Part shown: piece by piece, positions 23,630 to 32,080 of the stretch
How the letters are laid out: each line of letters starts with the position of its first letter
Position numbering within the stretch: position 1 is the stretch's first letter
From: G013214665 sp964649815
Lineage (GTDB): Bacteria > Pseudomonadota > Alphaproteobacteria > Rhodobacterales > Rhodobacteraceae
Direction: 5' to 3'
DNA: 64,000 nucleotides
Assembly (NCBI GenBank): GCA_964649815.1
Contig: CAZYQC010000003.1
Span: forward strand, 44,838 to 108,837
The notes under the pieces: generated by a model
Seen by the model: only the letters and a program-made list of their open reading frames with translations
Databases searched by the model: none
What the model was told of the DNA's origin: nothing
Translations under genes and position numbers: made by a program

Positions 23630-24634
23630 TCAGTCCGATCCGGCGCCAAAGACGCCGGTCAAAGCGCGTTTGATCAACTGCCGCGCACGGGGGCGATCCT
23701 GCGCAACAAAGGGCAGGGGACGGCACACCTCCATCGCCGCGACGCCAACCCGCGCAGTCAGGGCGCCATTGACCAGACCTTCGCCAAATCGCCGCGACAG
23801 CTTGGCCAGAACGCTGCCGCCCAACAGGGGCTCAAGCAGGTCGTCGCCTGCCGCAACGGCCCCTGTGGCCACCAAATGCCCCAGCACGGCGCGGGTCAGA
23901 CGCCAACCGCCCAAAGTCCCCGACCGCCCGCCATAGATCTCTGCAATGCGCCGGATCATGCGCAGATTGGCACTGAGCGCGGCAACCACATCTGCCAAGG
24001 CAATGGGGACAAGTGCCGTGACCGTCGCGACCTGCCTTGCGGCGGCCTCGACCTCGCGGGATGCCGCTGCATCAAGCGGCGCCATAAGCTCGCGCTCGGC
24101 CAGTTGAAGCAGCCCGCTGGCATCCAACTGATCACCCTTCAGCTCGCCAAAGCGCTCTCTGGCCCAGCGCATGTCCTCGCGTCCGGCATAAAGGCCATCC
24201 AGCTTTGCGCACAGATCGCGCGCAGGGGCGAGGGCGTTTGTCTCAAGCGCCTGTGCGGCGGCGTGGCGGTAGGTGTCGATGCGCGCAAGCCGGCGCAACG
24301 CCAAAACCTCGCGCAGGGCGATGATCAGCGCAACCAGCACAAACGCCCCCAAAAGCACCGCAAAAGCAAAGCCCAGGATGGGCTGGCGCGTGACCCAGCT
24401 GAGGACAAAATCCCAGGCCGCAGCCGACAATGCCGCGGTAAAGACCGCCGCCAACAACCCCCAGAACCACCGAGCAAGCTGCGAAGGACGCCGCGCCGCC
24501 CAATGTGCGGCGGCTTGCATCGCGCGTCCGTCCGGCGCAGCGACCGGGGTCTGATCCGGCACCGGCGGGGCTTCGGCCACGCTTGGCGCTGCTGTTTTGT
24601 CGTCCAACTCGATCAACACAGGACCTTTGGCCAT
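23630..24634 (-). CDS. YcjF-family (TIGR01620/DUF697) inner-membrane protein
   Basis: 334 residues. A Pro/Ala-rich N-terminal tail (about 1-45) is followed by two membrane helices (ARWFWGLLAAVFTAALSAAA and ILGFAFAVLLGAFVLVALII) and a C-terminal DUF697 domain with NLRMIRRIAEIYGGRSGTLGGWRL. In E. coli, ycjF lies next to ycjX, as here, apart from one interposed acetyltransferase gene. Function is not established; a stress-related role has been suggested for the pair. It overlaps the GNAT stop by one base (TGATG), so it is translationally coupled. Confidence 0.88.
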   Translation of the reverse strand: MAKGPVLIELDDKTAAPSVAEAPPVPDQTPVAAPDGRAMQAAAHWAARRPSQLARWFWGLLAAVFTAALSAAAWDFVLSWVTRQPILGFAFAVLLGAFVLVALIIALREVLALRRLARIDTYRHAAAQALETNALAPARDLCAKLDGLYAGREDMRWARERFGELKGDQLDASGLLQLAERELMAPLDAAASREVEAAARQVATVTALVPIALADVVAALSANLRMIRRIAEIYGGRSGTLGGWRLTRAVLGHLVATGAVAAGDDLLEPLLGGSVLAKLSRRFGEGLVNGALTARVGVAAMEVCRPLPFVAQDRPRARQLIKRALTGVFGAGSD

Positions 24635-25083
24635 CAGATGTCCTCTTCTTGCCAGACATAGCGAATATCGGGCAGCTGTTCGTCATTGCCCGCGCCCTCT
24701 GTGCGTTCTGCTTCGGTAAACCCATGCCGCAGATAAAAACGTTGCGCCCCGGCGTTCTTCTGAAAGGTCCACAGCGACAGCTCAGAGTGATCGTGCTGCA
24801 TCCGCCGGATGAGGGCCGCGCCAATCCCCTGATCGCGCTGATCGCCCAAGACATAAAGCGCATGCACGCTGGCCCCCTCGCGCGCAACAAAGCCCGCGAT
24901 GCCGCTGTCGGTTTCGGCCACCGTGACCCAGCCGCGTTCAATCATGTGCCCGGCGAAACTCAGATCCTCGGCGCGGCTGTGAATGCGCGGCATCCAGGGC
25001 GTTTCATCGATGAAAGCCGAGAGAATGGCGCCGACCCGCCCCGCGTCCGTGGGCCGCGCAGAGCGCAGCGTCGGGCCACTCAT
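24634..25083 (-). CDS. GNAT-family N-acetyltransferase
   Basis: 149 residues. The acetyl-CoA pyrophosphate-binding segment is LGDQRDQGIGAALIRRMQHD, preceded by SGIAGFVAREGASVHALYVL and followed by LWTFQKNAGAQRFYLRHGF, the standard GNAT order. The protein is predicted cytosolic with unknown acceptor. It is squeezed between ycjX and ycjF with overlaps of four and one bases, so all three are made from one message. Its presence between these two genes is worth noting, since they are usually adjacent. Confidence 0.9.
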   Translation of the reverse strand: MSGPTLRSARPTDAGRVGAILSAFIDETPWMPRIHSRAEDLSFAGHMIERGWVTVAETDSGIAGFVAREGASVHALYVLGDQRDQGIGAALIRRMQHDHSELSLWTFQKNAGAQRFYLRHGFTEAERTEGAGNDEQLPDIRYVWQEEDI

Positions 25084-26492
25084 AGCTTGTCTCCGATCAA
25101 GAATTCTGCGGCGCGATCCAGGCGGATATGCGGCGGCCCATCGCCGGGGCGCAGGCTCATTTCCGCGGGGGCAAAGCGCATGACTTTATAATCCCCGTCC
25201 AACCAGCCCTCAGCCCCCGCACGCGCCGCACCCAACAGCTTTGACGGATCGTCCGGCAAATCGCCGGGGTAAAACGCAGCGGGCTTGCCAGTGTCGAGCA
25301 ATGTACCACGCACCGCGCCAAGCGCATGGCCGTCGTGCTGGATCATCTCTTCGGTTGTGGCGCGCATCGCGGCGATGGCCATCGCCTCGGTCTCGGCGCC
25401 TGCAAAATCGGCCTTGTCGCGGGCATCGCGCACAAGTGCGGCCATGATATCGGTCAGCTGTCGGTGCTGTTCGTGATGCAGATGATCGGCCTTTGTGGCT
25501 GCAAACAGGATACGCTCCACCCGGCGGCCCATGAACAATTGCGACAAGAACGCATTTGAGCCGGGCCGAAAGGCCCCCAAAACGTCCTTCATCGCGCGGC
25601 GTAAATCTTCGACAGCAGGCGGTCCGGCATTGATCGCGCCCAGCGCGTCCACCAACACGACCTGCCGGTCGATACGCGCAAAATGGTCCCGAAAGAACGG
25701 ACGAATGACCTGCGATTTATACGCCTCGAACCGCCGCTGCATTTCGCGCCCCAGCGACCGGCGCGGAAAAGACCCCGCAGGCAGCGGCGCAAAGGTCAAT
25801 ACGGGCGAGCCCTCCATTTCACCGGGCAACAAGAACCGACCGGGTGTGCAATCGGAATACCCCGCCGCCCGCGCAGCCGTCAGATAGCCTGTAAAGGCCT
25901 GGGCCAAGGATTTGGCGGCAACTTCGTCCAAGGCGGCTTGGGCATCCGTCGCCGCCAATTGCGCAAAAAAGGCCGCAGCCTCGGGCCGTTTTTCGATCCG
26001 GGCGAGCGTCTCTTGCGACCATGTCTCAAAGTCCAAAGACAAAAGCCCAAGGTCCATCAGCCATTCGCCGGGGTAATCCACAATATCCAGATGCACTGTC
26101 CGCGGCCCCTGAAACCCGGCCAAAAGGCCCGAGGGCCGCACGCGCAGCGACAGGCGCAATTCACTGATCGAGCGTGTGCTATCAGGCCAGGCAGGCGGCC
26201 TGCCAGTGATGGCCGCAAGATGGGCCTCATAATCAAATCGCGGGATCGTGTCATCGGGCTGCGGTTGCAAAAACGCGGCCTCGATCCGCCCTTCGGATTG
26301 CGCCAGCAAATGCGGCATACGTCCGCGATCCAGCAGATTGGCGACCAAAGATGTGATGAACACTGTCTTGCCCGCCCGCGCCAACCCGGTCACGCCCAAG
26401 CGCAGCGTTGGTTGGCTGAAAAGGTCCTCGCCCGTGGCATAGAGCCCGTCGACAACGTTCCGCGCGCCGTCCGCAAGTGTCGAAAGTACCAC
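25080..26492 (-). CDS. YcjX-family P-loop ATPase/GTPase
   Basis: 470 residues (start GTG, MVLSTLADGARNVVDGLY). The nucleotide-binding loop GLARAGKTVFITSLV lies at about residues 34-48, followed by VHLDIVDYPGEWLMDL, the DxxG-like switch typical of YcjX, and the late segment LFAATKADHLHHEQH with a TKAD base-recognition motif. It belongs to the dynamin-like or COG3106 group. It may work with YcjF at the inner membrane. It is divergent from truA, 105 bp away. Confidence 0.9.
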   Translation of the reverse strand: MVLSTLADGARNVVDGLYATGEDLFSQPTLRLGVTGLARAGKTVFITSLVANLLDRGRMPHLLAQSEGRIEAAFLQPQPDDTIPRFDYEAHLAAITGRPPAWPDSTRSISELRLSLRVRPSGLLAGFQGPRTVHLDIVDYPGEWLMDLGLLSLDFETWSQETLARIEKRPEAAAFFAQLAATDAQAALDEVAAKSLAQAFTGYLTAARAAGYSDCTPGRFLLPGEMEGSPVLTFAPLPAGSFPRRSLGREMQRRFEAYKSQVIRPFFRDHFARIDRQVVLVDALGAINAGPPAVEDLRRAMKDVLGAFRPGSNAFLSQLFMGRRVERILFAATKADHLHHEQHRQLTDIMAALVRDARDKADFAGAETEAMAIAAMRATTEEMIQHDGHALGAVRGTLLDTGKPAAFYPGDLPDDPSKLLGAARAGAEGWLDGDYKVMRFAPAEMSLRPGDGPPHIRLDRAAEFLIGDKL

Positions 26493-26597
26493 CGGGCTTA
26501 TGTTCCTTCATCGTCGTATGAGAGGTAACATAAGTTCGCCCCATCGGCGTTGCCAGAGGGGATTGCCGCAGGCCCCACGCTCGGCTAGGCGGGCGGG

Positions 26598-27392
26598 ATG
26601 AACCGTTATGCGCTTTTGGTGGAATATCATGGTGGCCCGTTTGCCGGCTGGCAGCGTCAGGCCGATCAGCCGTCTGTTCAGGGCGCCATCGAAGCGGCTC
26701 TGGCCAAGCTTGAGCCGCGCGACCACACGATTGCCGCCGCCGGGCGCACCGATGCAGGCGTTCACGGCCTTGGGCAAGTGGCGCATTGCGATATGGAAAA
26801 AGACTGGGATCCATTTCGCCTGTCCGAGGCGCTCAACCACCATCTCAAGCCAAATCCCGTCGCCATTCGGGCCTGCGCCTTGGTGGACGCCGATTGGCAT
26901 GCCCGGTTTTCGGCGCTCGAACGGCGCTATGTGTTTCGGCTGCTGATGCGCCGCGCGCCCGCCACCCATTTGGCCGGTCTCGTTTGGCGCGTGAACCATG
27001 ACCTTGACGCGGAGGCGATGCAAAAGGGGGCCGATCACCTGCTGGGCCGCCATGATTTTACGACGTTCCGCTCTTCGATCTGCCAAGCCGACAGCCCGGT
27101 CAAAACGCTGGATCGCCTGCATGTCGCGCGCGTTGAAACCGAACACGGGCCAGAGATCCGCTTTGACGTGCGCGCCCGGTCTTTTCTGCACAACCAGGTG
27201 CGCAGCTTTGTGGGCACGTTAGAGCGTGTGGGCGCCGGGGCGTGGCAACCCGGCGATGTCAAAGCCGCACTTGAGGCCAAAGATCGCGCCGCCTGTGGCC
27301 CGGTGTGTCCGCCCGGTGGTCTGTATCTCGCAGGTGTGGGCTATCCCACCGATCCGTTTGCGATGACCGCAACTGGGGCTCTGGGCGCTTAG
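26598..27392 (+). CDS. truA: tRNA pseudouridine(38-40) synthase
   Basis: 264 residues, normal size. The catalytic aspartate is in AAGRTDAGVHGLGQ (about residue 54). The start MNRYALLVEYHGGPFAGWQRQ and the late RARSFLHNQVRSFVGTL are TruA hallmarks. It converts uridines 38, 39 and 40 of tRNA anticodon stems to pseudouridine. Its stop shares bases TTAG with the convergent DUF3726-like gene. Confidence 0.97.
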   Translation: MNRYALLVEYHGGPFAGWQRQADQPSVQGAIEAALAKLEPRDHTIAAAGRTDAGVHGLGQVAHCDMEKDWDPFRLSEALNHHLKPNPVAIRACALVDADWHARFSALERRYVFRLLMRRAPATHLAGLVWRVNHDLDAEAMQKGADHLLGRHDFTTFRSSICQADSPVKTLDRLHVARVETEHGPEIRFDVRARSFLHNQVRSFVGTLERVGAGAWQPGDVKAALEAKDRAACGPVCPPGGLYLAGVGYPTDPFAMTATGALGA

Positions 27393-27880
27393 TCGAGGTC
27401 CATCAACCCCGCGCCAGCCCCACTCTCGCGCGAGGCTGCGCTGTCAGGCACATAGGTCAGCTTGGCCAGGTCATCCATCTGCTGCAGCAAAGACCCCGGC
27501 ACCAAAAGCCGATCAGGCCGCGCCAGTTTTGACGGCTCGGCCGTCATCAATTTCGCCTGCACCTGCTGGCCTTCAAAGGTCACGACGCTGGCACAGGGCA
27601 AGGCCTCGATCACAGATTTCAACAGCTGCGGCGCATCGCTTTTGCCTGACCAAGGCTGGCCTTTGATCGACGCGGCCTCAATCACCCGCTCCGCATCCAG
27701 CGAGATGTCCAGGATCATCTCGTGATCCTCCAACGCCTGTGCAATGTCTGCGGCATCGCGCCCTTCGGCCAGATGCCGCGCCACGCCCGCCGCAAACCGC
27801 GCGGCTTGGGCAAATGGCACGCCAGCCCCGCGCGCGGCGCGTTCGGCCAAGGCTTGCGTTTCTGTCCAGGACCGATTCAT
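27389..27880 (-). CDS. DUF3726-like protein
   Basis: 163 residues from an ATG that overlaps the stop of the 544-residue gene by ATGA, which fixes the start (MNRSWTETQALAERAARGAG). The N-terminal ALAERAARGAGVPFAQAARFA resembles the opening of DUF3726 proteins; I recognise this only moderately. No membrane segment or metal motif is visible. It is the last gene of the three-gene unit with the 544-residue unknown and the M19 dipeptidase, and probably acts with them. Confidence 0.68.
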   Translation of the reverse strand: MNRSWTETQALAERAARGAGVPFAQAARFAAGVARHLAEGRDAADIAQALEDHEMILDISLDAERVIEAASIKGQPWSGKSDAPQLLKSVIEALPCASVVTFEGQQVQAKLMTAEPSKLARPDRLLVPGSLLQQMDDLAKLTYVPDSAASRESGAGAGLMDLD

Positions 27881-29511
27881 GCCAACGGCTCCGGCAGCCA
27901 CCAATCATCGGCACGTTTATCCAGCTGATGCGCCAACGGCGCCCCCTGAGCAAGCGTCACACGTGTCCAGAGGTCCGACTTGGGATCAAACCGCGTGGCG
28001 CCAAAAAAGGAGAGTTTACAACGAAGCATGTCGATCGGCAGGCAATCTGCGGCAATAAGGTTATCCCTGATGTCGGCGTAGGGGTACCGCTCTGCAAGGG
28101 CTACCCGCGATATTGCCCAAGCATGCTGCGGAAAGGAGGCGAGAAACGCCGAAATAACGCAATTTTGATCCGGCAGGTCTCCGTAAAGCGCAGTAATGCA
28201 GCGGCTGACATGCAACGGGCTTTCCAGATCCGCGCCGGCCTCGGCATAGCGGTCGCCGATGCGGGGCTCTAACTTGGCGGCGCTGACATACCAAAACCGG
28301 CGGCTGTTTTCGGCCTCGTCATAGGCGATGTCGGTTGCCCAGCCAAAGTGCTGCTCGATGGCCGCTTTGACGGCGGCGGTGCCTTCAAACGCATGCGGCG
28401 TCGCGCCAAAAGGATCGCCCATACAGTCGCTTAGGCCGTCCACCACGTCGCCCGCCACTTCGATCAAAAGCGCACAGACCAGCTCCTGCAACGCCAGCGA
28501 CCCGCTCAAACTGGCCTCATAAATGGCATCCAGGCTCTCGTGATCCGTCACCGTCGGCGCAAAGGCTGCCCATTCCACCGCAAGGTCCCGCAGCACCCTG
28601 TCGTGGTCCGGGTCCGGCACGCGCCAGCCCTCCAGATGGCGACCGGCGCGCTCTGCCAGATCGCTCAGACGCGCGGCCCGTGCCACATCCATCCCAAGCG
28701 CGCGCGCCCGCGCCAGGGCCGTCTCGCGCGCCATCATCCAATTGTTCAGCAAAACAGGATGGCTCACCAAAAAGGGCGCCATCCCAAGGCCCGTCGCGTT
28801 GCCAATGCCAAGACCGCGCGCCAATCGATCGTCCAGCCTCTGACCGCCCAGGTATGACACCAGATCAATCGTTGCATGCCGTATGAGCCACACGGTCAAC
28901 ATCTCAACCGCAAAAGGCCCCGACACGCCCGGGCGATCCGCCACGATATGCCGATCCGCGATGCCAAACTTGCCGTTTCCGTAAACCGCCGTGGTGCGCA
29001 TCAGATACCCGATCTCGGCCAGCCGTGCCGCATCTGGCTGGTGGCCCGCGCGCAGCGCGCCGACGACATGCTCCCACAGGCGCACCGACTTGTTGGCGCG
29101 GCTCAGCACCAGGTCTTTTTCAGTGAACCGTCCGGCCTCTTGCTTGGGCGCTTCGGCACAGATCCGGGCGATATCCTCGGTCTGTGGTACGCCGTCAAAC
29201 AGCACAAAAGCCGCGTCCCACGCGGTCGCAATCACCCGATCACTGCGCGCCTCTGGCGGCAAATCCTGCGTGACCATGACCAGCGAATAAACATGACCCC
29301 TCAGCGTGACCTGATAGACCGCATGCCCAAAGCCCTCGGCGCTCATCTCCCACACGGGCCGCGTGACCACAGCCTGACTGTCCGCCAAATCCCGCATCAA
29401 AACGCGCAGAAACGACAGACGTGTAGGGAAGAACTGACCCATCCGTTTCAGGCGCATCACCACCTCGGGCGGGCGCAATTCGGTTTGCGGTGGCAGGGCG
29501 ATGTCCTTCAT
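27877..29511 (-). CDS. Unknown conserved-looking 544-residue protein
   Basis: I do not recognise a family. It is soluble, with no signal peptide and no nucleotide or metal motif. Visible features are an early MRLKRMGQFFPTRLSFLRVLM, a GHVYSLVMVTQDLPPEARSDR strand-turn segment, a mid-region of alternating Arg/Ala helices, and a conserved-looking tail SKSDLWTRVTLAQGAPLAH. It overlaps the M19 gene and the DUF3726-like gene by four bases on each side, showing strict coupling. Its codon use matches its neighbours. It is probably a roseobacter protein of shared function with the dipeptidase. Confidence 0.75.
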   Translation of the reverse strand: MKDIALPPQTELRPPEVVMRLKRMGQFFPTRLSFLRVLMRDLADSQAVVTRPVWEMSAEGFGHAVYQVTLRGHVYSLVMVTQDLPPEARSDRVIATAWDAAFVLFDGVPQTEDIARICAEAPKQEAGRFTEKDLVLSRANKSVRLWEHVVGALRAGHQPDAARLAEIGYLMRTTAVYGNGKFGIADRHIVADRPGVSGPFAVEMLTVWLIRHATIDLVSYLGGQRLDDRLARGLGIGNATGLGMAPFLVSHPVLLNNWMMARETALARARALGMDVARAARLSDLAERAGRHLEGWRVPDPDHDRVLRDLAVEWAAFAPTVTDHESLDAIYEASLSGSLALQELVCALLIEVAGDVVDGLSDCMGDPFGATPHAFEGTAAVKAAIEQHFGWATDIAYDEAENSRRFWYVSAAKLEPRIGDRYAEAGADLESPLHVSRCITALYGDLPDQNCVISAFLASFPQHAWAISRVALAERYPYADIRDNLIAADCLPIDMLRCKLSFFGATRFDPKSDLWTRVTLAQGAPLAHQLDKRADDWWLPEPLA

Positions 29512-30473
29512 AGCGGCGCAAAGCTCCTGTCATAAAACCGCAGCCAATTCCCACCCAGGATGCCCTCCACCTCTTGCGTGTCAAACCCCTTGGCCCGCAA
29601 ACCCGCGCGCAGATTGCCGAAATCCAGGTTGGACCGAAACCAGCCGGGCTGCGCAGGAAAGGCCACATCGCTGTCCCAGGCCTTGGTCCAGCGGCCGGCC
29701 CGCATCCATTGCACCACCCGGTCCGGCTGCCCCTGACAAAGGTCCGAGCCGATGCCCAAATGCGCCGCCCCAAATCGCTCTGCCGTTTCTGCAACCATCG
29801 CGCAAAACGCCTCCAGGCGACAGTCCGACCCGCCTTTCAAATGATGCGGATAGAGCGAAAACCCCAACATCCCGCCGCGCGCGGTCAAGGCCGCCAAAAC
29901 CTCATCCGAGACATTGCGCGACGCGGCGTGCCAGCGCGCAGGATTGGCATGCGTGATCGCCACAGGCCGCGTCGATTGCGCAATCGCCTCCAGCGTCGAC
30001 CGCTCGGCGGCATGGCTCATGTCAATCACCAGCCCAACCCGGTTCATCTCGGCCACCGCCTCGCGCCCAAAGGCCGTCAACCCCCGATCCTGATCCGCCT
30101 CGTAATGCCCCGTCGCCATCAGCGATTGTGTGTTGTAGCTCAGCTGCATGAACCGCAAACCCAGCTGATGCAGGATCTCGATCCGCCGCAAATTGTCTCC
30201 AACAGGCCCAGGCGTCTGCATCCCGAAAAACACCGCCGTCCGACCAAGCGCCTGCGCGCGGCGCACATCCTCCCCAGAGATCCCCCGCAGGATCAGATCG
30301 GCATGGGCCTCAAACCGCGCATTCCAAGCCTCCAAATTGGCGACCAGCTCGCCAAAATCCTCGTGATAGGCCACGGTGGCATGCACCGCATCCACACCCC
30401 CCCGACGCATCTCTTCAAAGATGGCTCGAGACCAATTGCAATATTGTAGGTTGTCGATCACTGGCGCGCGCAT
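29508..30473 (-). CDS. M19-family (renal dipeptidase-like) hydrolase
   Basis: 321 residues from the ATG at 30473 (MRAPVIDNLQYCNWS); earlier GTG/TTG starts at 30509-30515 are possible. The fold is the M19 barrel: IDNLQYCNWSRAIF, GMQTPGPVGDN, VIDMSHAAERSTLEA with the metal His, PVAITHANPARWH and the late GIGSDLCQG. True dipeptidases use HxD at the N-terminus; here ID-N replaces it, so this may not be a classic dipeptidase. A related dipeptidase-like gene sits in the Pseudomonas dimethylglycine cluster. It overlaps the 544-residue gene by ATGA. Confidence 0.82.
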   Translation of the reverse strand: MRAPVIDNLQYCNWSRAIFEEMRRGGVDAVHATVAYHEDFGELVANLEAWNARFEAHADLILRGISGEDVRRAQALGRTAVFFGMQTPGPVGDNLRRIEILHQLGLRFMQLSYNTQSLMATGHYEADQDRGLTAFGREAVAEMNRVGLVIDMSHAAERSTLEAIAQSTRPVAITHANPARWHAASRNVSDEVLAALTARGGMLGFSLYPHHLKGGSDCRLEAFCAMVAETAERFGAAHLGIGSDLCQGQPDRVVQWMRAGRWTKAWDSDVAFPAQPGWFRSNLDFGNLRAGLRAKGFDTQEVEGILGGNWLRFYDRSFAPL

Positions 30474-30519
30474 GCCTGACACGCTGTCAGGTTCTAAGCG
30501 CTCTGTCACATCCAAAAAC

Positions 30520-30562
30520 GTCGCGCCCCCGCGACTTTTTCTTCTTTTGGATCCAAATACTC
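30520..30562 (+). repeat. Intergenic repeat element, copy 3 (inverted), beside a plus-strand terminator-like hairpin
   Basis: GTCGCG-CCCC-CGCGAC (30520-30535) is followed by TTTTT (30536-30540), which looks like an intrinsic terminator reading on the plus strand, although no plus-strand gene precedes it. It then continues into CTTCTTTTGG...CAAATACTC (30541-30562), the inverted form of the GAGTATTTG...CCAAAAGAAG element. Confidence 0.55.
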
Positions 30563-30653
30563 AAAAGAAACCGCCCCTCTTCCCACCGCATCACCGGATC
30601 AAAACGGGTCGGGGCCGCGGCTTTGGCGCGTCAGCGGCAAAGCCGCGCGGACC

Positions 30654-30671
30654 GGATCGCGCCAGCGATCC
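30654..30671. terminator. Hairpin GGATCGC-GCCA-GCGATCC downstream of the acyl-CoA dehydrogenase gene
   Basis: A perfect 7-bp stem with a four-base loop sits about 20 bp past the minus-strand stop codon. It lacks a following U tract, so it may protect the 3' end rather than terminate alone. A second stem (CGGCTTTG / CAAAGCCG) lies just beyond. Confidence 0.4.
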
Positions 30672-30691
30672 GACCATCGCAGATTGCGCCC

Positions 30692-31927
30692 TTATACCGG
30701 CTCTTGCGTGTATTTCCGCAATTCCGCCCGTGCCACCTGGCGACGATGGACCGCATCCGGGCCGTCCGCCAGACGCAGGGTACGCTGCCCGGTCCAGGCA
30801 TGGGCCAAAGGCGTGTCCTGGCTCACGCCCTGGCCACCGTGCATCTGCACGGCTTCGTCAATCACCTTCAGCGCTACACGCGGTGCGATCACCTTGATCT
30901 GGGAAATCCACGGCGCCGCCGCGCGCGCGTCGCCTTGGTCCATGTACCAGGCCGCTTTGAGGCACAACAGCCGCGCCATTTCGATATCCATCCGGCATTC
31001 CGCGATGATGTCGTAATTCGCGCCCAGCTTGGCCAATGGCTTGCCAAAGGCCTCTTTCGCCAACGACCGTTTGCACATCAACTCAAGGGCGGCTTCCGCC
31101 TGCCCGATCGAGCGCATGCAGTGGTGGATCCGTCCGGGCCCAAGGCGCCCTTGCGAAATCTCAAAGCCGCGGCCTTCGCCCAGCAGCATGTTTTCCGCTG
31201 GCACGCGCACATTGGTAAACCGAATGTGCATATGCCCGTGCGGCGCGTCGTCCCGGCCAAAGACTTGCATCGGGCGCAAAATCTCGATGCCCTCGGTGCC
31301 CGCAGGCACCACGATCATGGAATGGCGCGCATGGCGTGGCGCGTCTTCGCCGCCGGTGCGCACCATGACGATATACACTTTGCAACGCGGATCACCTGCG
31401 CCAGAGGCCCAGTATTTTTCCCCGTTCAGCACATAGTCATCCCCATCGCGCACGCATGACATCGAGATGTTGGTCGCATCCGAAGACGCCACATCCGGCT
31501 CTGTCATCAAATAGGCGGAGCGGATTTCGCCGTTCAGCAGGGGCTTCAGCCAATCCTCTTTCATCTTGGCCGAGCCATAGCGCTCAAAGACTTCCATATT
31601 GCCCGTATCCGGCGCCGAGCAGTTGAAGACTTCCGCACCCAGCGGCGTGCGCCCCATTTCTTCGGCAAAATGCGCATATTCAACCGTCGACAGGCCAAAG
31701 CCCTTTTCGGAATCTGTCAGGAAGAAATTCCAAAGCCCCGCCGCTTTGGCCTTGGCCTTCAACGTCTCCAGTATCTCTGTCTGTCGCTCGGTGAATTGCC
31801 AGCGGTCGCCGGTGTTCACCTCATGCTCGTATTCTTCGTACATCGGTGCGATGTCGTCGCGGATCATGGTGGCGACACGGTCCAGAAGTTCGCGGTTCTC
31901 GGGACGCATCCCAAAGTTCATGTCCAT
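30692..31927 (-). CDS. Acyl-CoA dehydrogenase family protein
   Basis: 411 residues from the ATG at 31927, which has AGGAGG about 10 nt upstream. Features in order: N-terminal helices (RPENRELLDRVATMIRDDI), the FAD/substrate segment YLMTEPDVASSDATNIS, NGEKYWASGAGDPRCKVYIVM, the base region GPGRIHHCMRSIGQAEAALELM and the C-terminal QMHGGQGVSQDTPLAHAWTG. This is closest to the ACAD10/11-type group acting on short or branched acyl-CoAs. It removes hydrogens from acyl-CoA to FAD, passing them to ETF. It is 153 bp downstream of the BKACE gene on the same strand; the substrate is unknown. Confidence 0.92.
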   Translation of the reverse strand: MDMNFGMRPENRELLDRVATMIRDDIAPMYEEYEHEVNTGDRWQFTERQTEILETLKAKAKAAGLWNFFLTDSEKGFGLSTVEYAHFAEEMGRTPLGAEVFNCSAPDTGNMEVFERYGSAKMKEDWLKPLLNGEIRSAYLMTEPDVASSDATNISMSCVRDGDDYVLNGEKYWASGAGDPRCKVYIVMVRTGGEDAPRHARHSMIVVPAGTEGIEILRPMQVFGRDDAPHGHMHIRFTNVRVPAENMLLGEGRGFEISQGRLGPGRIHHCMRSIGQAEAALELMCKRSLAKEAFGKPLAKLGANYDIIAECRMDIEMARLLCLKAAWYMDQGDARAAAPWISQIKVIAPRVALKVIDEAVQMHGGQGVSQDTPLAHAWTGQRTLRLADGPDAVHRRQVARAELRKYTQEPV

Positions 31928-32045
31928 GCGGAATCCTCCTCTTTCCGGCGCAGCGTGGCGCGAAAGCACGGGGGTGTCCACAGCCCGCGAAAATGACGCG
32001 GGGGCATTTCCCGAAATTGCCAGGCCAGGGCTTTGATCCCGCCAG

Positions 32046-32077
32046 GATCATACGGCGAACATGCCGCGATCATACGG
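32046..32077. promoter_or_regulatory. Direct repeats GATCATACGG, 22-bp period, upstream of the acyl-CoA dehydrogenase gene
   Basis: GATCATACGG occurs at 32046-32055 and again at 32068-32077. The 22-bp spacing is two helical turns, so a dimeric or cooperatively bound regulator could contact both from one face. The site is about 120-150 bp upstream of the minus-strand dehydrogenase start and just past the BKACE stop. No regulator gene is nearby. Confidence 0.4.
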
Positions 32078-32080
32078 GGG

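Noticed and set aside
26492..26597. Shared operator between ycjX and truA
   Set aside because: Divergent genes 105 bp apart, but no clear dyad or repeated site was seen.
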